Below, piece by piece: positions 24,385 through 34,705 of a stretch of 64,000 nucleotides of DNA (positions within the stretch are counted from its first letter, which is position 1; every line of letters starts with the position of its first letter). Source of the stretch: Microbulbifer sp. THAF38 (lineage in GTDB: Bacteria; Pseudomonadota; Gammaproteobacteria; Pseudomonadales; Cellvibrionaceae). The position numbers and the translations under genes were made by a program. The notes below the pieces were generated by a model. The model made no database searches. It was not told the DNA's origin and worked only from the letters and a program-made list of their open reading frames with translations. The DNA is taken from the NCBI RefSeq assembly GCF_009363535.1, contig NZ_CP045369.1, positions 3,421,001 to 3,485,000 of the forward strand, given 5' to 3'.

Positions 24385-25587
24385 TCAGGTGCGGTATTCG
24401 GCGTTAATCGTGACATACTCATGAGAGAAGTCACAGGTCCAAATATGCTCGCGGGCGTTACCGCGGCCCAGTTCTATGCGAATGGTAAACTCAGACTGAG
24501 AAAACACCTGTTCGCCCTGCTCTTCCCGGTAGTTAGCAAAGCGGCCTCCGGCCTCCACGACTTGTACGGTGTCCAGATAAATATTGACCTTGCCGGTATC
24601 CAAGCCGTTCGGCAGTGCATTACCAATCGCCATCACCAAGCGACCCCAGTTAGGGTCTGAAGCGTAGAGCGCAGTCTTTACCAGGGGAGAGTTACCCACC
24701 TCGAAGGCGACTCTAAGAGCCTCGTCACTACTCTCTGCCCCCTCCACCTGCACAGTGACAAATTTAGTGGCCCCTTCTCCGTCCCTAACCACCTCCTTGG
24801 CCAGCTCGATATGCACCTGAGTGATGGCTTGCATCAATTCGCTGTAACCCTCGTCAGTGGGACTATTTATAGGCTTGCCCGTCACTCCGCTGGCAATCAG
24901 CACGCAGGCATCATTGGTTGAGGTATCACCATCCACGCTGACACGATTAAAGGAAGCATTAACGGCCTCCTTCACCATTCGATCCAGCAATGGCTGCGCG
25001 ATACTGGCATCGGTAGCGACATAGGCGAGCATGGTCGCCATATTTGGCTGAATCATGCCGGAACCCTTGGCGATCCCCACGACCGTAATTTCTTCACCGC
25101 CTATATTCAGGAGACGCTTGGCGGTTTTCGGGCGGGTATCAGTAGTCATAATGGCTTTTGCCGCCCGCCCCCATCCGCTTTCGATAAGCTCAGTCGCAGC
25201 TGTGGGGATGGCATCCAGTAATCGCTGCAAGGGTAGATGCTCGCCGATAACGCCGGTACTAAAAGGCAATACCCGCTCTGCACGAACACTCACCGCTTCG
25301 GCCACTGCCGCGCAGCAGGCCCTGGCGTCGCTTAGACCGCGCTCACCAGTGGCCGCGTTGGCATTACCTGCGTTCACCAGCAGGGCACGGATATTTCCCT
25401 GTCCGATATGCTCTTTGGCTACCAATACCGGTGCGGCGCAAAAGCTGTTCTGGGTAAAGGTGGCCGACACCGATGCACCTTCGGCGACCTCTATTAACAA
25501 CAGGTCATCACGGGACCAGTCTTTGATCTTGGCGGGTACACTGGCAAGGCGAACCCCTTTTACAGGAGGAAGTAGTGATTCAGGCAT
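24385..25587 (-). CDS. argJ: Bifunctional ornithine acetyltransferase / N-acetylglutamate synthase
   Basis: The 400-residue ArgJ moves the acetyl group from N-acetylornithine to glutamate in arginine synthesis. The self-cleavage site lies in KGSGMIQPNMATMLAYVATD, where the Thr of ATML becomes the nucleophile of the beta chain. Other marks are VNAGNANAATGERG and the end region SDPNWGRLVMAIGNA. It follows secA behind a terminator, as in Pseudomonas, and is likely co-transcribed with mutT. Confidence 0.95.
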   Translation of the reverse strand: MPESLLPPVKGVRLASVPAKIKDWSRDDLLLIEVAEGASVSATFTQNSFCAAPVLVAKEHIGQGNIRALLVNAGNANAATGERGLSDARACCAAVAEAVSVRAERVLPFSTGVIGEHLPLQRLLDAIPTAATELIESGWGRAAKAIMTTDTRPKTAKRLLNIGGEEITVVGIAKGSGMIQPNMATMLAYVATDASIAQPLLDRMVKEAVNASFNRVSVDGDTSTNDACVLIASGVTGKPINSPTDEGYSELMQAITQVHIELAKEVVRDGEGATKFVTVQVEGAESSDEALRVAFEVGNSPLVKTALYASDPNWGRLVMAIGNALPNGLDTGKVNIYLDTVQVVEAGGRFANYREEQGEQVFSQSEFTIRIELGRGNAREHIWTCDFSHEYVTINAEYRT

Positions 25588-25747
25588 AACGGTTCAACTT
25601 AAGCACCAGCTTCGGCTGCTTTAATAAAAGCTAGCCTTAGGTAGAAAAGCGTCATTATTAGATTCTGGCCCCACTGAGGCAAGAATTATCCGCACTTAAT
25701 GCGGGCCAACCACATAAATCCGCAGAATATTTTTCATCAGAGTGAAA

Positions 25748-25774
25748 AAATACCCCGCGTAAAGCGGGGTATTT
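25748..25774 (-). terminator. Intrinsic terminator of secA
   Basis: AAATACCCCGC and GCGGGGTATTT form an 11-bp perfect stem with a 5-base loop, followed on the minus strand by six T residues. It begins 31 bp after the secA stop codon. Confidence 0.92.
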
Positions 25775-25804
25775 CTTGTTAGAGCAATTCCGATCAGAGA
25801 GTTA

Positions 25805-28549
25805 TCAGCTCTGGGTAGAGGAGGCCAGCTTGCCGTGGCACTGCTTGTACTTCTTGCCGGAACCACAGGGGCATGGGTCATTGCGGCCAACCTTGGGTCC
25901 GCGGCGCTCTGGAGCCGGGGCCGCCTGCTGCTGAGGTTCACTCTCTGGGAGAGCCGAGGCCTCGGCGTGCTGAAGCTCCAACTGTTGCTTGCGCTGCTCT
26001 TCCAAACGGCGCTGCTCCAGTTCGTCCATTTGCTCGCGAGTCATGGGTTCCACATGGGCGAGAATGCGCACCACTTCGTGCTTAAGGTTTTCCAACATGC
26101 TTTGGAACAGGTGGAATGACTCACGCTTGAACTCCTGCTTGGGGTTCTTGTTGGCGTAAGCGCGCAAGCCAATACCCGCTCTCAGGTGATCCATGCTGGA
26201 AAGGTGCTCCTTCCACAGCTGATCCAACACCTGCAACATGATCTGACGCTCCACGGTGGGCATCAGGTTGGCGTCGCCGGAGGATTCACTGATACGCTCC
26301 ACCTTGGTGGCGTAAGCGGCTTGCGCTTCGGCAACAACCTTCTCGCGCAGCGTTTCCTCGTGCAGGTTGCGGTCTTCATCCAGCCATTTTTGGATAGGCA
26401 GCTCAATGCCCAGCTCACCGGCCAGCTGCTGCTCCAGCGCCGGGATATCCCACTGCTCCTCAACACTCTGTGGCGGGACTGAAGCCGAGATAATTTCATT
26501 CACAACGTCTTCGCGAATCGCGTTGATGGTATCGCTGATCTGATCGGCTTCAAGCAGCTCATTGCGCTGACTGTAAATCACCTGACGCTGATCGTTGGCC
26601 ACATCATCGTATTCCAGCAATTGTTTGCGGATATCGAAGTTGCGCCCTTCCACGCGGCGCTGGGCTTTCTCAATCGCATTGGACACCATGCGGTGCTCGA
26701 TAGCTTCACCGCGCTCCATTCCTAGCATCTGCATAAAATTCTTCACCCGGTCAGAGGCGAAGATACGCATCAGGTTATCTTCTAAAGACAGGTAGAAACG
26801 AGTTACACCCGGGTCGCCCTGGCGCCCGGCACGGCCACGCAACTGGTTATCGATACGACGGGATTCGTGGCGCTCGGTGCCGATAATGTGCAAGCCGCCA
26901 GCTTCGATCACCTGCTCGTGGCGCTTCTTCCACCCCTCTTTCACCTTGGCTACTTCCGCCTCACTCAAGGCGCTGCCTTTTTCCTGGGCCAGAGCTTCCG
27001 CTTCGGCTTCCCAGTTACCACCCAGCACAATATCGGTACCACGACCAGCCATATTGGTGGCGATGGTGACCGTACCGGGGCGACCAGCCTGAGCAATGAT
27101 ATGCGCTTCGCGTTCATGGTACTTGGCGTTTAGCACCTGGTGCTGGATACCCGCCTTCTGCAGCATGTGCGACATTTCTTCGGAAGTCTCGATAGAAGCG
27201 GTACCCACGAGGATCGGCGCCTGCTTTTCACGGCAGAACTTAATGTCCTCAATAATGGCTTCCATCTTCTCTTCTTTGCTCAGGTAGACCAGATCGTTGA
27301 GGTCATCCCGCTGAATATCTTTATTGGTGGGGATCACCACCACATCCAGACCATAAATCTGCTGGAATTCAAACGCCTCGGTATCAGCGGTACCGGTCAT
27401 ACCGGAAAGCTTCGGATAGAAACGGAACAGGTTTTGGAAAGTAGTGGAAGCCAGCGTCTGACTCTCACTCTGGATCTGAACATTTTCCTTAGCTTCCAAA
27501 GCCTGGTGCAAACCTTCAGACAGACGACGGCCAGGCATGGTGCGGCCGGTGTGCTCATCGATCAGCACGACCTGGCCATTTTGCACGATATAGTCCACAT
27601 CCCGGTTAAATAGCACCTGGGCACGCAGCGCAGCGTGTACATGGTGTAACAGACCCAGGTTACCGGGCGCATACAGGGACTGGTCTTCCTTCATCAGGCC
27701 GCTGCGGGACAACAGCTCCTCCACCAGCTGGTGACCCTGCTCAGTCAACTCTACCTGACGGGTCTTCTCATCAACCGTATAGTGTCCCTCACCGCCTTCC
27801 TCGGCACGTTCGAGCTGCGGAATCAGCTTGTTCATGGCCAGGTACAAGTGAGAGGAATCTTCTGCTGCACCGGAAATAATTAGCGGGGTACGCGCTTCAT
27901 CGATCAGGATGGAGTCCACCTCATCCACGATGGCGAAGTTTTGCGGGCGCTGGGTGCGATCTTCCTTGCGCAACACCATATTGTCACGCAGGTAGTCGAA
28001 ACCGAATTCATTGTTGGTGCCGTAGGTGATATCAGCCTGATAGGCGGCCTTCTTATCGTCCGGATGCTGCTGGGAAACAATCACTCCCACCGTCAAACCG
28101 AGGAATTCATAAACCGGGCGCATCCAGTTGGCATCCCGCGATGCCAGGTAATCGTTGACCGTCACAATATGCACACCCTTACCTTCCAGGGCGTTCAAGT
28201 AGGCCGGCAATGTCGCCACCAGGGTTTTACCTTCACCGGTACGCATTTCAGCGATGCGACCTTCGTGCAGCGTCATACCCCCAATCAGCTGTACATCGAA
28301 GTGGCGCATACCCAGTGTACGACGACCAGCTTCACGCACTACCGCGAATGCTTCAGGCAGCAGCTGGTCCAGAGTCTCACCATCTGCAATACGCTTTTTA
28401 AACTCTTCTGTTTTGGCGCGAAGAGCTGCATCGTCCAGCTTCTGGAAATCCTCTTCCAGCGCGTTGACTTTCTCCACGATGCGTCGCATGCGCTTCAGCT
28501 CGCGGTCATTTTTTGTACCAAAGACCGATTTAATCAGTTTGCCAATCAT
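25805..28549 (-). CDS. secA: Protein translocase motor SecA
   Basis: The 914-residue ATPase drives preproteins through SecYEG. It has Walker [12 protein letters not shown] near residue 105, the DEAD-like [21 protein letters not shown], the second helicase lobe with [16 protein letters not shown] and the [10 protein letters not shown] motif. The C-terminal zinc tail [14 protein letters not shown] binds SecB and phospholipid. Length and all motifs are standard. A GQTVAL-type ADP cap is not obvious, but the scaffold and wing domains are complete. Confidence 0.97.
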   Translation of the reverse strand: MIGKLIKSVFGTKNDRELKRMRRIVEKVNALEEDFQKLDDAALRAKTEEFKKRIADGETLDQLLPEAFAVVREAGRRTLGMRHFDVQLIGGMTLHEGRIAEMRTGEGKTLVATLPAYLNALEGKGVHIVTVNDYLASRDANWMRPVYEFLGLTVGVIVSQQHPDDKKAAYQADITYGTNNEFGFDYLRDNMVLRKEDRTQRPQNFAIVDEVDSILIDEARTPLIISGAAEDSSHLYLAMNKLIPQLERAEEGGEGHYTVDEKTRQVELTEQGHQLVEELLSRSGLMKEDQSLYAPGNLGLLHHVHAALRAQVLFNRDVDYIVQNGQVVLIDEHTGRTMPGRRLSEGLHQALEAKENVQIQSESQTLASTTFQNLFRFYPKLSGMTGTADTEAFEFQQIYGLDVVVIPTNKDIQRDDLNDLVYLSKEEKMEAIIEDIKFCREKQAPILVGTASIETSEEMSHMLQKAGIQHQVLNAKYHEREAHIIAQAGRPGTVTIATNMAGRGTDIVLGGNWEAEAEALAQEKGSALSEAEVAKVKEGWKKRHEQVIEAGGLHIIGTERHESRRIDNQLRGRAGRQGDPGVTRFYLSLEDNLMRIFASDRVKNFMQMLGMERGEAIEHRMVSNAIEKAQRRVEGRNFDIRKQLLEYDDVANDQRQVIYSQRNELLEADQISDTINAIREDVVNEIISASVPPQSVEEQWDIPALEQQLAGELGIELPIQKWLDEDRNLHEETLREKVVAEAQAAYATKVERISESSGDANLMPTVERQIMLQVLDQLWKEHLSSMDHLRAGIGLRAYANKNPKQEFKRESFHLFQSMLENLKHEVVRILAHVEPMTREQMDELEQRRLEEQRKQQLELQHAEASALPESEPQQQAAPAPERRGPKVGRNDPCPCGSGKKYKQCHGKLASSTQS

Positions 28550-28711
28550 TATCTAGAAACCACTTATCTTATGTGCGCTGTCGGCGCTAATGCTGGGCAG
28601 ATATTGCACCGACACTCCTTTATGCGAGGGGTGCAAGTAAACAGGAAGGCGCAAGCGCTGGCAACTCTTATGCCAAGCTGCCAGCATTTGCGCGTAAGGG
28701 AAGAATAGTTG

Positions 28712-29647
28712 TTATCTGCCTGTGCGGCGGATGTAGCTGGCCGGGTCGACGGTGCGATTATTCTTGAAGATTTCGAAGTGCACATGAGGGCCAGTAGAGC
28801 GTCCACTGGAGCCCATCTGAGCAATTACCTGGCCTTTTTTAACCACATCACCGAGGCCAACATTGAGTTCACTGTTGTGGCCGTAGCGGGTGGAATAACC
28901 ATTGCCATGGTTAATTTCCACCAGTTGTCCGTAGCCGTGGCGCTCATCGGCCCAGGTAACTACCCCTGCGGCAACGGATACTACGTCTGAACCCATCTTG
29001 CCAGCAAAGTCGACACCTTTATGCCAAGTGCGACGTCCGGTGAAGGGATCGGTGCGATAACCGTAACGGGAGGACATCCAGCCTTTAGTGATCGGGCGCC
29101 CGGCGATAAACTGCTCATCTTCAAGCTGCAGATTCGCCATCAGGGATTCGAGGGTGTTCAGCTGCATCTGGCGATCGTCCACCTTGTGGGACAATTCACC
29201 AATCACTTCAAGAAATTCAGGAGGCTGGTAAGGCAGCTCTGAAGCCCCAGCGATACCGGGATCTTCCGGCCCCCCCACCGCGGGGGCAGCGCTGAATTCG
29301 AATTCACCCTCGTCGAGGTTAGCCGCTGCGGTAAGACGCTCACCCACGGCATCCAGGCGTGTTAGACGGGCCTGCAACTCGGCCAGCTTTACTGTAAGCG
29401 CGGCGAGTTGCTCGTGAGCCTCACGGTCGGCCTCATCAATTTCCTGCTGCTGCTTACGCAGAGCACGTTCCCACGCCTTGGCCGTGCGAGCATCGAACAA
29501 ATCGGTTTTGGTCACAGGCAGATTGGCGCCCAGGAAAAAAGCACCAACCGGGAGACCCAACAGGCACAAGCTCAGTAGTGCCTTGCTCAGTCCACCAAAG
29601 TTGAAGCTGCGGGTGGCGCCACGCTCATTGACCAGTATTACTTTCAT
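28712..29647 (-). CDS. M23-family peptidase, membrane-anchored
   Basis: The 311-residue protein has one N-terminal membrane helix (residues about 20-42), a coiled coil with a glutamine- and leucine-rich stretch (residues about 60-105), and a LytM domain. The zinc ligands are in WHKGVDFAG and GPHVHFEIF. Such proteins either cut peptidoglycan cross-links or activate amidases; both ligand motifs are intact, so enzymatic activity is possible. Pseudomonas has a similar gene at this same place between lpxC and secA. No symbol is established. Confidence 0.9.
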   Translation of the reverse strand: MKVILVNERGATRSFNFGGLSKALLSLCLLGLPVGAFFLGANLPVTKTDLFDARTAKAWERALRKQQQEIDEADREAHEQLAALTVKLAELQARLTRLDAVGERLTAAANLDEGEFEFSAAPAVGGPEDPGIAGASELPYQPPEFLEVIGELSHKVDDRQMQLNTLESLMANLQLEDEQFIAGRPITKGWMSSRYGYRTDPFTGRRTWHKGVDFAGKMGSDVVSVAAGVVTWADERHGYGQLVEINHGNGYSTRYGHNSELNVGLGDVVKKGQVIAQMGSSGRSTGPHVHFEIFKNNRTVDPASYIRRTGR

Positions 29648-29812
29648 AACAAGCAGGAGAAATTCGATATTTTGTAGTTTTGTTGTCTCTATAAGTGAGA
29701 CGAGACTCCAGTGCAGTACCTCACACTAATGGAGCGGTAAACCTAAACATCCGGAAGAAAGTAAGGTTACCAGAATTGCATCAACCTTCTCTGGTGATTC
29801 AGTCACGTAAAA

Positions 29813-29836
29813 AAGCCGGCAGTATAATGCCGGCTT
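29813..29836 (-). terminator. Intrinsic terminator of lpxC
   Basis: AAGCCGGCA (29813-29821) pairs with TGCCGGCTT (29828-29836), followed on the minus strand by six T. It lies 11 bp after the lpxC stop. Confidence 0.9.
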
Positions 29837-29846
29837 CTTGCAGAAT

Positions 29847-30758
29847 TTAAACAGCCAAAATCGGCTTGACGTAGGAGATTGGAGCCTCTTGCTCCCCCTC
29901 GAAAGTCACCATTTCCCAGGCATCTTTCTGGGTCATCAGATGACGCAGGGACTTATTGTTCAGAGAGTGGCCAGATTTAAAGGCTTTAAACTCACCAATC
30001 AGGCTGGTGCCAAGCAGGTAAAGGTCACCAATGGCATCGAGAATCTTGTGTTTCACAAATTCGTCTTCGTAACGCAACCCACCTTCGTTCAAAATACGAT
30101 ACTGGTCGATTACGATAGCGTTATCCACGGAGCCGCCTTGAACCAAGCCCTTAGAGCGCAGGTATTCAATTTCGTGCATAAACCCGAAAGTGCGTGCGCG
30201 ACTCACCTCTTTCACAAAAGAGGTGCTGGAGAAGTCCACGGAAGAGGTCAGATTGCGCCCCTGGAATACCGGGTGGTCAAAGTCAATGGTAAAGGAGACC
30301 TTAAAACCATTGAACGGCAGGAAACTGGCAACTTTATCGCCCTCTTCCACCGTAATCGGCTTCTTGATACGCAGGAATTTCTTCGGCGCGGATTGCTCCT
30401 GAATACCGGCAGACTGGATCAGGAATACAAAAGGACCGGCACTGCCGTCCATGATCGGCACTTCCTGGGCGGACAGCTCGACAATCGCATTGTCGATACC
30501 AAGGCCAGCCATTGCCGAAAGCAAGTGCTCAACGGTAGCAATGCGGACATCGTCCTTCACCAGAGTAGTGGAAAGCAGTGTATCGCCCACATTCTCTGCG
30601 CGGGCTTCAATTTCGACCACCGGATCCAAGTCCGTTCTACGGAACACGATGCCGGTGTCTACGGGAGCCGGCTTAAGGGTCAGAACGACCTTTTTGCCAG
30701 TGTGCAGACCTACGCCAGTGGCGCGAATAGCATTTTTAAGCGTGCGCTGTTTGATCAT
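29847..30758 (-). CDS. lpxC: UDP-3-O-acyl-N-acetylglucosamine deacetylase
   Basis: The 303-residue zinc enzyme performs the committed step of lipid A synthesis. From ATG 30758 it begins [11 protein letters not shown] as usual; the frame to 30821 adds a spurious leader. Zinc and catalytic motifs are [15 protein letters not shown] and [15 protein letters not shown], and the acyl-channel region is present. The gene follows ftsZ after a 448-bp gap and has its own terminator. Confidence 0.95.
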   Translation of the reverse strand: MIKQRTLKNAIRATGVGLHTGKKVVLTLKPAPVDTGIVFRRTDLDPVVEIEARAENVGDTLLSTTLVKDDVRIATVEHLLSAMAGLGIDNAIVELSAQEVPIMDGSAGPFVFLIQSAGIQEQSAPKKFLRIKKPITVEEGDKVASFLPFNGFKVSFTIDFDHPVFQGRNLTSSVDFSSTSFVKEVSRARTFGFMHEIEYLRSKGLVQGGSVDNAIVIDQYRILNEGGLRYEDEFVKHKILDAIGDLYLLGTSLIGEFKAFKSGHSLNNKSLRHLMTQKDAWEMVTFEGEQEAPISYVKPILAV

Positions 30759-31206
30759 GAAACTATCTTTTCCCAGTCGGTGGTCTACGCATAATGCGCA
30801 GCAAGCCGCCGATATTAGCACAATTGCGACGCCAATACCAATTGTGGGCGCGTGGTCAACTCAACACACCGCCACCGTCCTTCCAAGGATAGTTTAAAAA
30901 AAGATTGGAGCGCCACATCTCAGTCGCAGATACAGTATTCTAAGACTACGAGCGCCAGGATCACTGTAAAAAATTGTTAATTATACCCACCAGTCACTTT
31001 GCTTGACTCTCATTGCCTTCAGCGAATGCCCGATGACAACTGCATGACTAAGGCAAACTCTTTACTATCACAGAGCTCAACTCTCTAAGCTAAGGCGAGC
31101 TAAACTGAGGCCAGCCAAGATGCTGCAATAAGCCGCACCGCAGAGGCGACACCCAACCTTAAGTTGGGTGGACATGAGCAGTGTACTGCCTCTGCGGCGG
31201 CTACAC
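30759..31206. other. ftsZ-lpxC intergenic region
   Basis: No gene is present. The distal part should hold the lpxC promoter. Directly after the ftsZ stop lies the long nested hairpin annotated at 31138-31197. I see no other structure. Confidence 0.5.
31138..31197 (-). terminator. Nested hairpin behind ftsZ, possible terminator or processing element
   Basis: A perfect 10-bp outer stem (CCGCAGAGGC 31138-31147 with GCCTCTGCGG 31188-31197) encloses a perfect 8-bp inner stem (CACCCAAC 31150-31157 with GTTGGGTG 31163-31170). It starts 9 bp after the ftsZ stop. There is no T-run, so it is not a standard intrinsic terminator; it could protect or process the ftsZ mRNA 3' end. Confidence 0.5.
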
Positions 31207-32457
31207 TCAGTCTGCCTGACGGCGTAAGAATGCCGGAATATCCAGGTATTCCATATCAGCATCTGCCGGGTTCAGAGACGGAGCTGGGCGCTTGGGACGC
31301 TCGACATCTACCCGCGGGCGGGTGTCGGCAGCACTCTCGCGAGAAGCCAGCCCCGAAGCTCCGTGACTTTCTCGCATATCGCGCATATCGCGGCTCTCAC
31401 GAACATCGCGGGATTCACGCACTTCACGCGCTTCCGGACGACGTGTGTTATCCACAACCTTGGCTGGTCGAACCGCAGGGGTTCCCTCACCCAGGCCAGC
31501 GGCTACAACGGTCACCCGCATCTCATCACCCAGCTTGTCATCCACTGCGGTTCCAATAACCACAGTGGCTTCATCAGAGGCGATTTCCTGTACGATCTCA
31601 CCAACTTCGGAGTATTCGCCCAGGGTCAGCTCCTGACAACCAGCCTCTTCACTACCGGTGATAATGTTGACCAGAATACCGCGGGCACCGGCAAGGTTAA
31701 CGTTATCCAACAATGGGCTGCGTACAGCTTTCTCCGCCGCTTCACGGGCACGGTTCTCACCAACAGCAGAGCCGGAGCCCATCATCGCCATACCCATTTC
31801 AGACATCACCGTGCGCACATCGGCAAAGTCCACATTCATAATGCCAGGACGGATCATCAGATCGGCAATACCCTGTACCGCTCCGAGCAACACGTTGTCA
31901 GCCTCTTTATAGGCGGACTTCATGGTGATCTTACTACCCAGCACTTCCAACAGGCGATCGTTGGGAATAGTAATCAGAGAGTCGACTTTATCGCGCAGCT
32001 CGAGAATTCCCTCTTCGGCTACCACGGTGCGCTTGCGACCTTCAATTTTGAATGGACGGGTAACAACAGCTACGGTGAGGATGCCGAGCTCTTTGGCAAT
32101 TTCAGCCACAATCGGCGCACCACCCGTGCCAGTACCACCGCCCATACCAGCGGTGATGAAAACCATATCAGCACCGTTCAAGACTTCGGCGATGCGATCG
32201 CGGTCCTCCAGAGCGGATTGACGGCCAATATCAGGGTTGGCCCCAGCACCCAGACCGCGGGTAATGGTGTTGCCAAGCTGCAGGATTGTTTGCGCTTCGA
32301 CATCTTTCAGCGCCTGAGCGTCGGTGTTCGCGCAGATAAAATCCACACCTTCCACGTCACTGGCAATCATATGCTTCACAGCATTGCCACCGCCGCCGCC
32401 GACTCCTATTACCTTGATGACAGGTTTATCCTGTACGCTATCAACTAGCTCGAACAT
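31207..32457 (-). CDS. ftsZ: Cell division GTPase FtsZ
   Basis: The 416-residue tubulin relative forms the division ring. It has the GTP-binding [14 protein letters not shown], the tubulin signature [10 protein letters not shown], and the synergy-loop region [11 protein letters not shown]. The C-terminal peptide [11 protein letters not shown] binds FtsA and ZipA. The linker (residues about 330-400) contains an arginine/glutamate-rich series of RES and RDM steps that looks repeat-derived. It is the last division gene of the dcw cluster, 88 bp after ftsA. Confidence 0.97.
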   Translation of the reverse strand: MFELVDSVQDKPVIKVIGVGGGGGNAVKHMIASDVEGVDFICANTDAQALKDVEAQTILQLGNTITRGLGAGANPDIGRQSALEDRDRIAEVLNGADMVFITAGMGGGTGTGGAPIVAEIAKELGILTVAVVTRPFKIEGRKRTVVAEEGILELRDKVDSLITIPNDRLLEVLGSKITMKSAYKEADNVLLGAVQGIADLMIRPGIMNVDFADVRTVMSEMGMAMMGSGSAVGENRAREAAEKAVRSPLLDNVNLAGARGILVNIITGSEEAGCQELTLGEYSEVGEIVQEIASDEATVVIGTAVDDKLGDEMRVTVVAAGLGEGTPAVRPAKVVDNTRRPEAREVRESRDVRESRDMRDMRESHGASGLASRESAADTRPRVDVERPKRPAPSLNPADADMEYLDIPAFLRRQAD

Positions 32458-32545
32458 CGCTGTTCCCCTTTCTTGCTCATGTCGAATTTTACAGCCACGC
32501 CTAAAAAAAATCCCTTATGGGACGGCTAATTCTGGTTGCATGCTA

Positions 32546-33781
32546 TTACAAATTTCCACGAAACCAGTGCTTTACTTTGTCCCACCACTGATTATCGTTG
32601 CGCGCAGGCTGGGTTTTTCCTTCGGTAACCACTTCCTGTTGCATCGCGTACATCAATAATCCAACTCCGGTGGAATAAATTGGGTTGCTCACAATATCGG
32701 TCAACCCAGAAATTCCCTGAGGTACCGCGAGACGCACCGGCATATGGAAAATTTCCTCAGCCAGCTCAACTGCACCCTCCATTTTTGAAGAGCCCCCAGT
32801 TAAAACCACACCGGCTGCGCACAGGTCCTCAAAACCACTGCGACGCAGTTCCGCCTGTACCAGGGTAAATAGCTCGTCGTAACGAGGCTCTACCACTTCG
32901 GCCAGAGCCTGGCGAGATAAATCCCGGGGCTCCCGATCCCCCACACTCGGCACTTTAATGGTTTCACCTTCCCGTGCCAGCTTTGCCAAAGCACAGGCAT
33001 ATTTTATTTTTAAATCTTCGGCGTGCGGTGTCGGGGTCCGCAAAGCCATCGCAATATCGTTAGTCACCTGGTCCCCAGCTATGGGAATCACCCCAGTGTG
33101 ACGAATTGAACCACCGGTAAATACCGCGATATCGGTGGTGCCACCACCGATATCCACCATACAAACACCCAGCTCTTTTTCATCTTCAGTCAGCACTGCG
33201 TAGCTGGAAGCCAGCTGTTCGAGAATGACATCCTCTACTTCAAGACCGCAGCGGCGGATGCATTTCTCAATATTTTGTGCAGCATTGACCGCACCACTGA
33301 CCAAATGCACTTTCGCTTCCAGGCGCACGCCGGACATTCCCAACGGCTCTTTTACGCCCTCCTGATTGTCGATCAGGTACTCTTGCGGCAGCGTGTGCAA
33401 AATTTTTTGGTCTGCGGGAATGGCGACCGCTCGAGCCGCATCGATTACCCGGTCCAAATCCTGCTGAGTTACCTCGCGATCTTTAATCGCCACAATACCG
33501 TGAGAGTTGAGGCTCCGAATATGGCTGCCCGCAATACCGGCATAGACAGAATGAATTTCACATCCCGCCATTAATTCAGCTTCTTCTATGGCACGCTGAA
33601 TAGATTGCACAGTGGATTCAATATTTACCACCACACCTTTTTTCATTCCGGTGGAGCGATGGGAGCCAATACCGACAATATTGAGATCCCCATTGGCAGA
33701 TACCTCACCCACGATGGCAACTACTTTAGAGGTGCCGATATCCAGCCCAACAATCATGCGCTGATCGGATACTTGTGTCAT
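32546..33781 (-). CDS. ftsA: Cell division protein FtsA
   Basis: The 411-residue actin relative tethers FtsZ to the membrane. Phosphate motifs are VGLDIGTSKVVAIVG and CMVDIGGGTTDIAVF, with GVVLTGGSSKMEGAVELAEEIF behind. The C-terminal amphipathic helix VKHWFRGNL is the membrane anchor. Length and order (after ftsQ, before ftsZ) are standard. Confidence 0.97.
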   Translation of the reverse strand: MTQVSDQRMIVGLDIGTSKVVAIVGEVSANGDLNIVGIGSHRSTGMKKGVVVNIESTVQSIQRAIEEAELMAGCEIHSVYAGIAGSHIRSLNSHGIVAIKDREVTQQDLDRVIDAARAVAIPADQKILHTLPQEYLIDNQEGVKEPLGMSGVRLEAKVHLVSGAVNAAQNIEKCIRRCGLEVEDVILEQLASSYAVLTEDEKELGVCMVDIGGGTTDIAVFTGGSIRHTGVIPIAGDQVTNDIAMALRTPTPHAEDLKIKYACALAKLAREGETIKVPSVGDREPRDLSRQALAEVVEPRYDELFTLVQAELRRSGFEDLCAAGVVLTGGSSKMEGAVELAEEIFHMPVRLAVPQGISGLTDIVSNPIYSTGVGLLMYAMQQEVVTEGKTQPARNDNQWWDKVKHWFRGNL

Positions 33782-33874
33782 TTTTGTTCCAACCTCGCTG
33801 GGCCATGTCCCGGTTTTTCATTAGTTATCAACCGAACCACCGCCTTCGCTTTTAAACTTTATTTTCAACTGCGG

Positions 33875-34699
33875 CTATTGCCGCTTCCCTGTTTGCTCTT
33901 GCTCGTTCTTCCATTGAACCGCTACCGCGTTGCCGTAACGGGTATCTACCTCGGCTACTTTTTGTAAATAAGGTTCGAGTAGTCCACGACTCAAAGTGAG
34001 AAAGCGGTTAACTCGCTCCAACAGTGCCTCATGACCGAGTTTTAATTCAATTCCCGACATTAACTCCAGATGCCAGCCACTCAGGTCATCAAATGACAAC
34101 CGTTTTACTTCCATATCTCGCGTGGTCAAAAGCCCCGCAAGCGCTTGGTACTGGGACATGATCTGCCCCACCAACTCTTCATCTCCAGCAAGCTCAGGTA
34201 GCGTACCTACCTGCATTTGCGCCGGTCGTGGCAGCAGTGCACCGCTGGCAACCAGCAAACGATCATGTCCCCAGACTGCAAGTGGCTGCGCCTCGGTGAC
34301 TTCAACAACAACACCTTTAGGCCAACGGCGACTTATGGAGACCCTGGTAATCCACGGCTGCTCAACCAATGCGGTGCGCATCGCGCGGATATCAACAGAA
34401 AAAAAACCCGCTTGCAAATACGGCAGTAAAATTTCTTTTATCTGCTCTTCAGTAACTGCATTAAAAGTTCCGCGGACCTCCACCTGCTCCAGCGCATCAA
34501 CCCTACTGAGCTGAATTGCCGGCAGGCGCTGCCAAAGCCAATAACCACCTGTAACGACCCCAAAGGACAAGATCAGAAAAACAATTGAAAGTAACCAGGG
34601 GCGCCAGTGGATTCTGCCCTCCTGCCTTTGCCCGAGGGGGCGGGCTCCACGAACCTGGGCCTGCTTAGCTCTCACATTTTTTTTCTGTGTGGACCTCAC
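33875..34699 (-). CDS. ftsQ: Cell division protein FtsQ
   Basis: The 274-residue bitopic protein has a basic cytoplasmic tail, one membrane helix (LLSIVFLILSFGVVTGGYWLW) and a POTRA domain starting near VEVRGTFNAVTEEQIKEIL, then the beta domain. It joins FtsB and FtsL in the divisome. The start is GTG 34699, 6 bp after murC. No ddl gene intervenes, unlike many relatives. Confidence 0.92.
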   Translation of the reverse strand: MRSTQKKNVRAKQAQVRGARPLGQRQEGRIHWRPWLLSIVFLILSFGVVTGGYWLWQRLPAIQLSRVDALEQVEVRGTFNAVTEEQIKEILLPYLQAGFFSVDIRAMRTALVEQPWITRVSISRRWPKGVVVEVTEAQPLAVWGHDRLLVASGALLPRPAQMQVGTLPELAGDEELVGQIMSQYQALAGLLTTRDMEVKRLSFDDLSGWHLELMSGIELKLGHEALLERVNRFLTLSRGLLEPYLQKVAEVDTRYGNAVAVQWKNEQEQTGKRQ

Positions 34700-34705
34700 T
34701 TACAC

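Noticed and set aside
27941..28708. 255-codon frame opposite secA
   Set aside because: It is antisense to a fully conserved gene and has no family features.
29838..30794. 318-codon frame opposite lpxC
   Set aside because: Antisense shadow of lpxC with no recognisable motif.
31363..32448. 361-codon frame opposite ftsZ
   Set aside because: Antisense to ftsZ; histidine- and threonine-rich composition typical of shadow frames.
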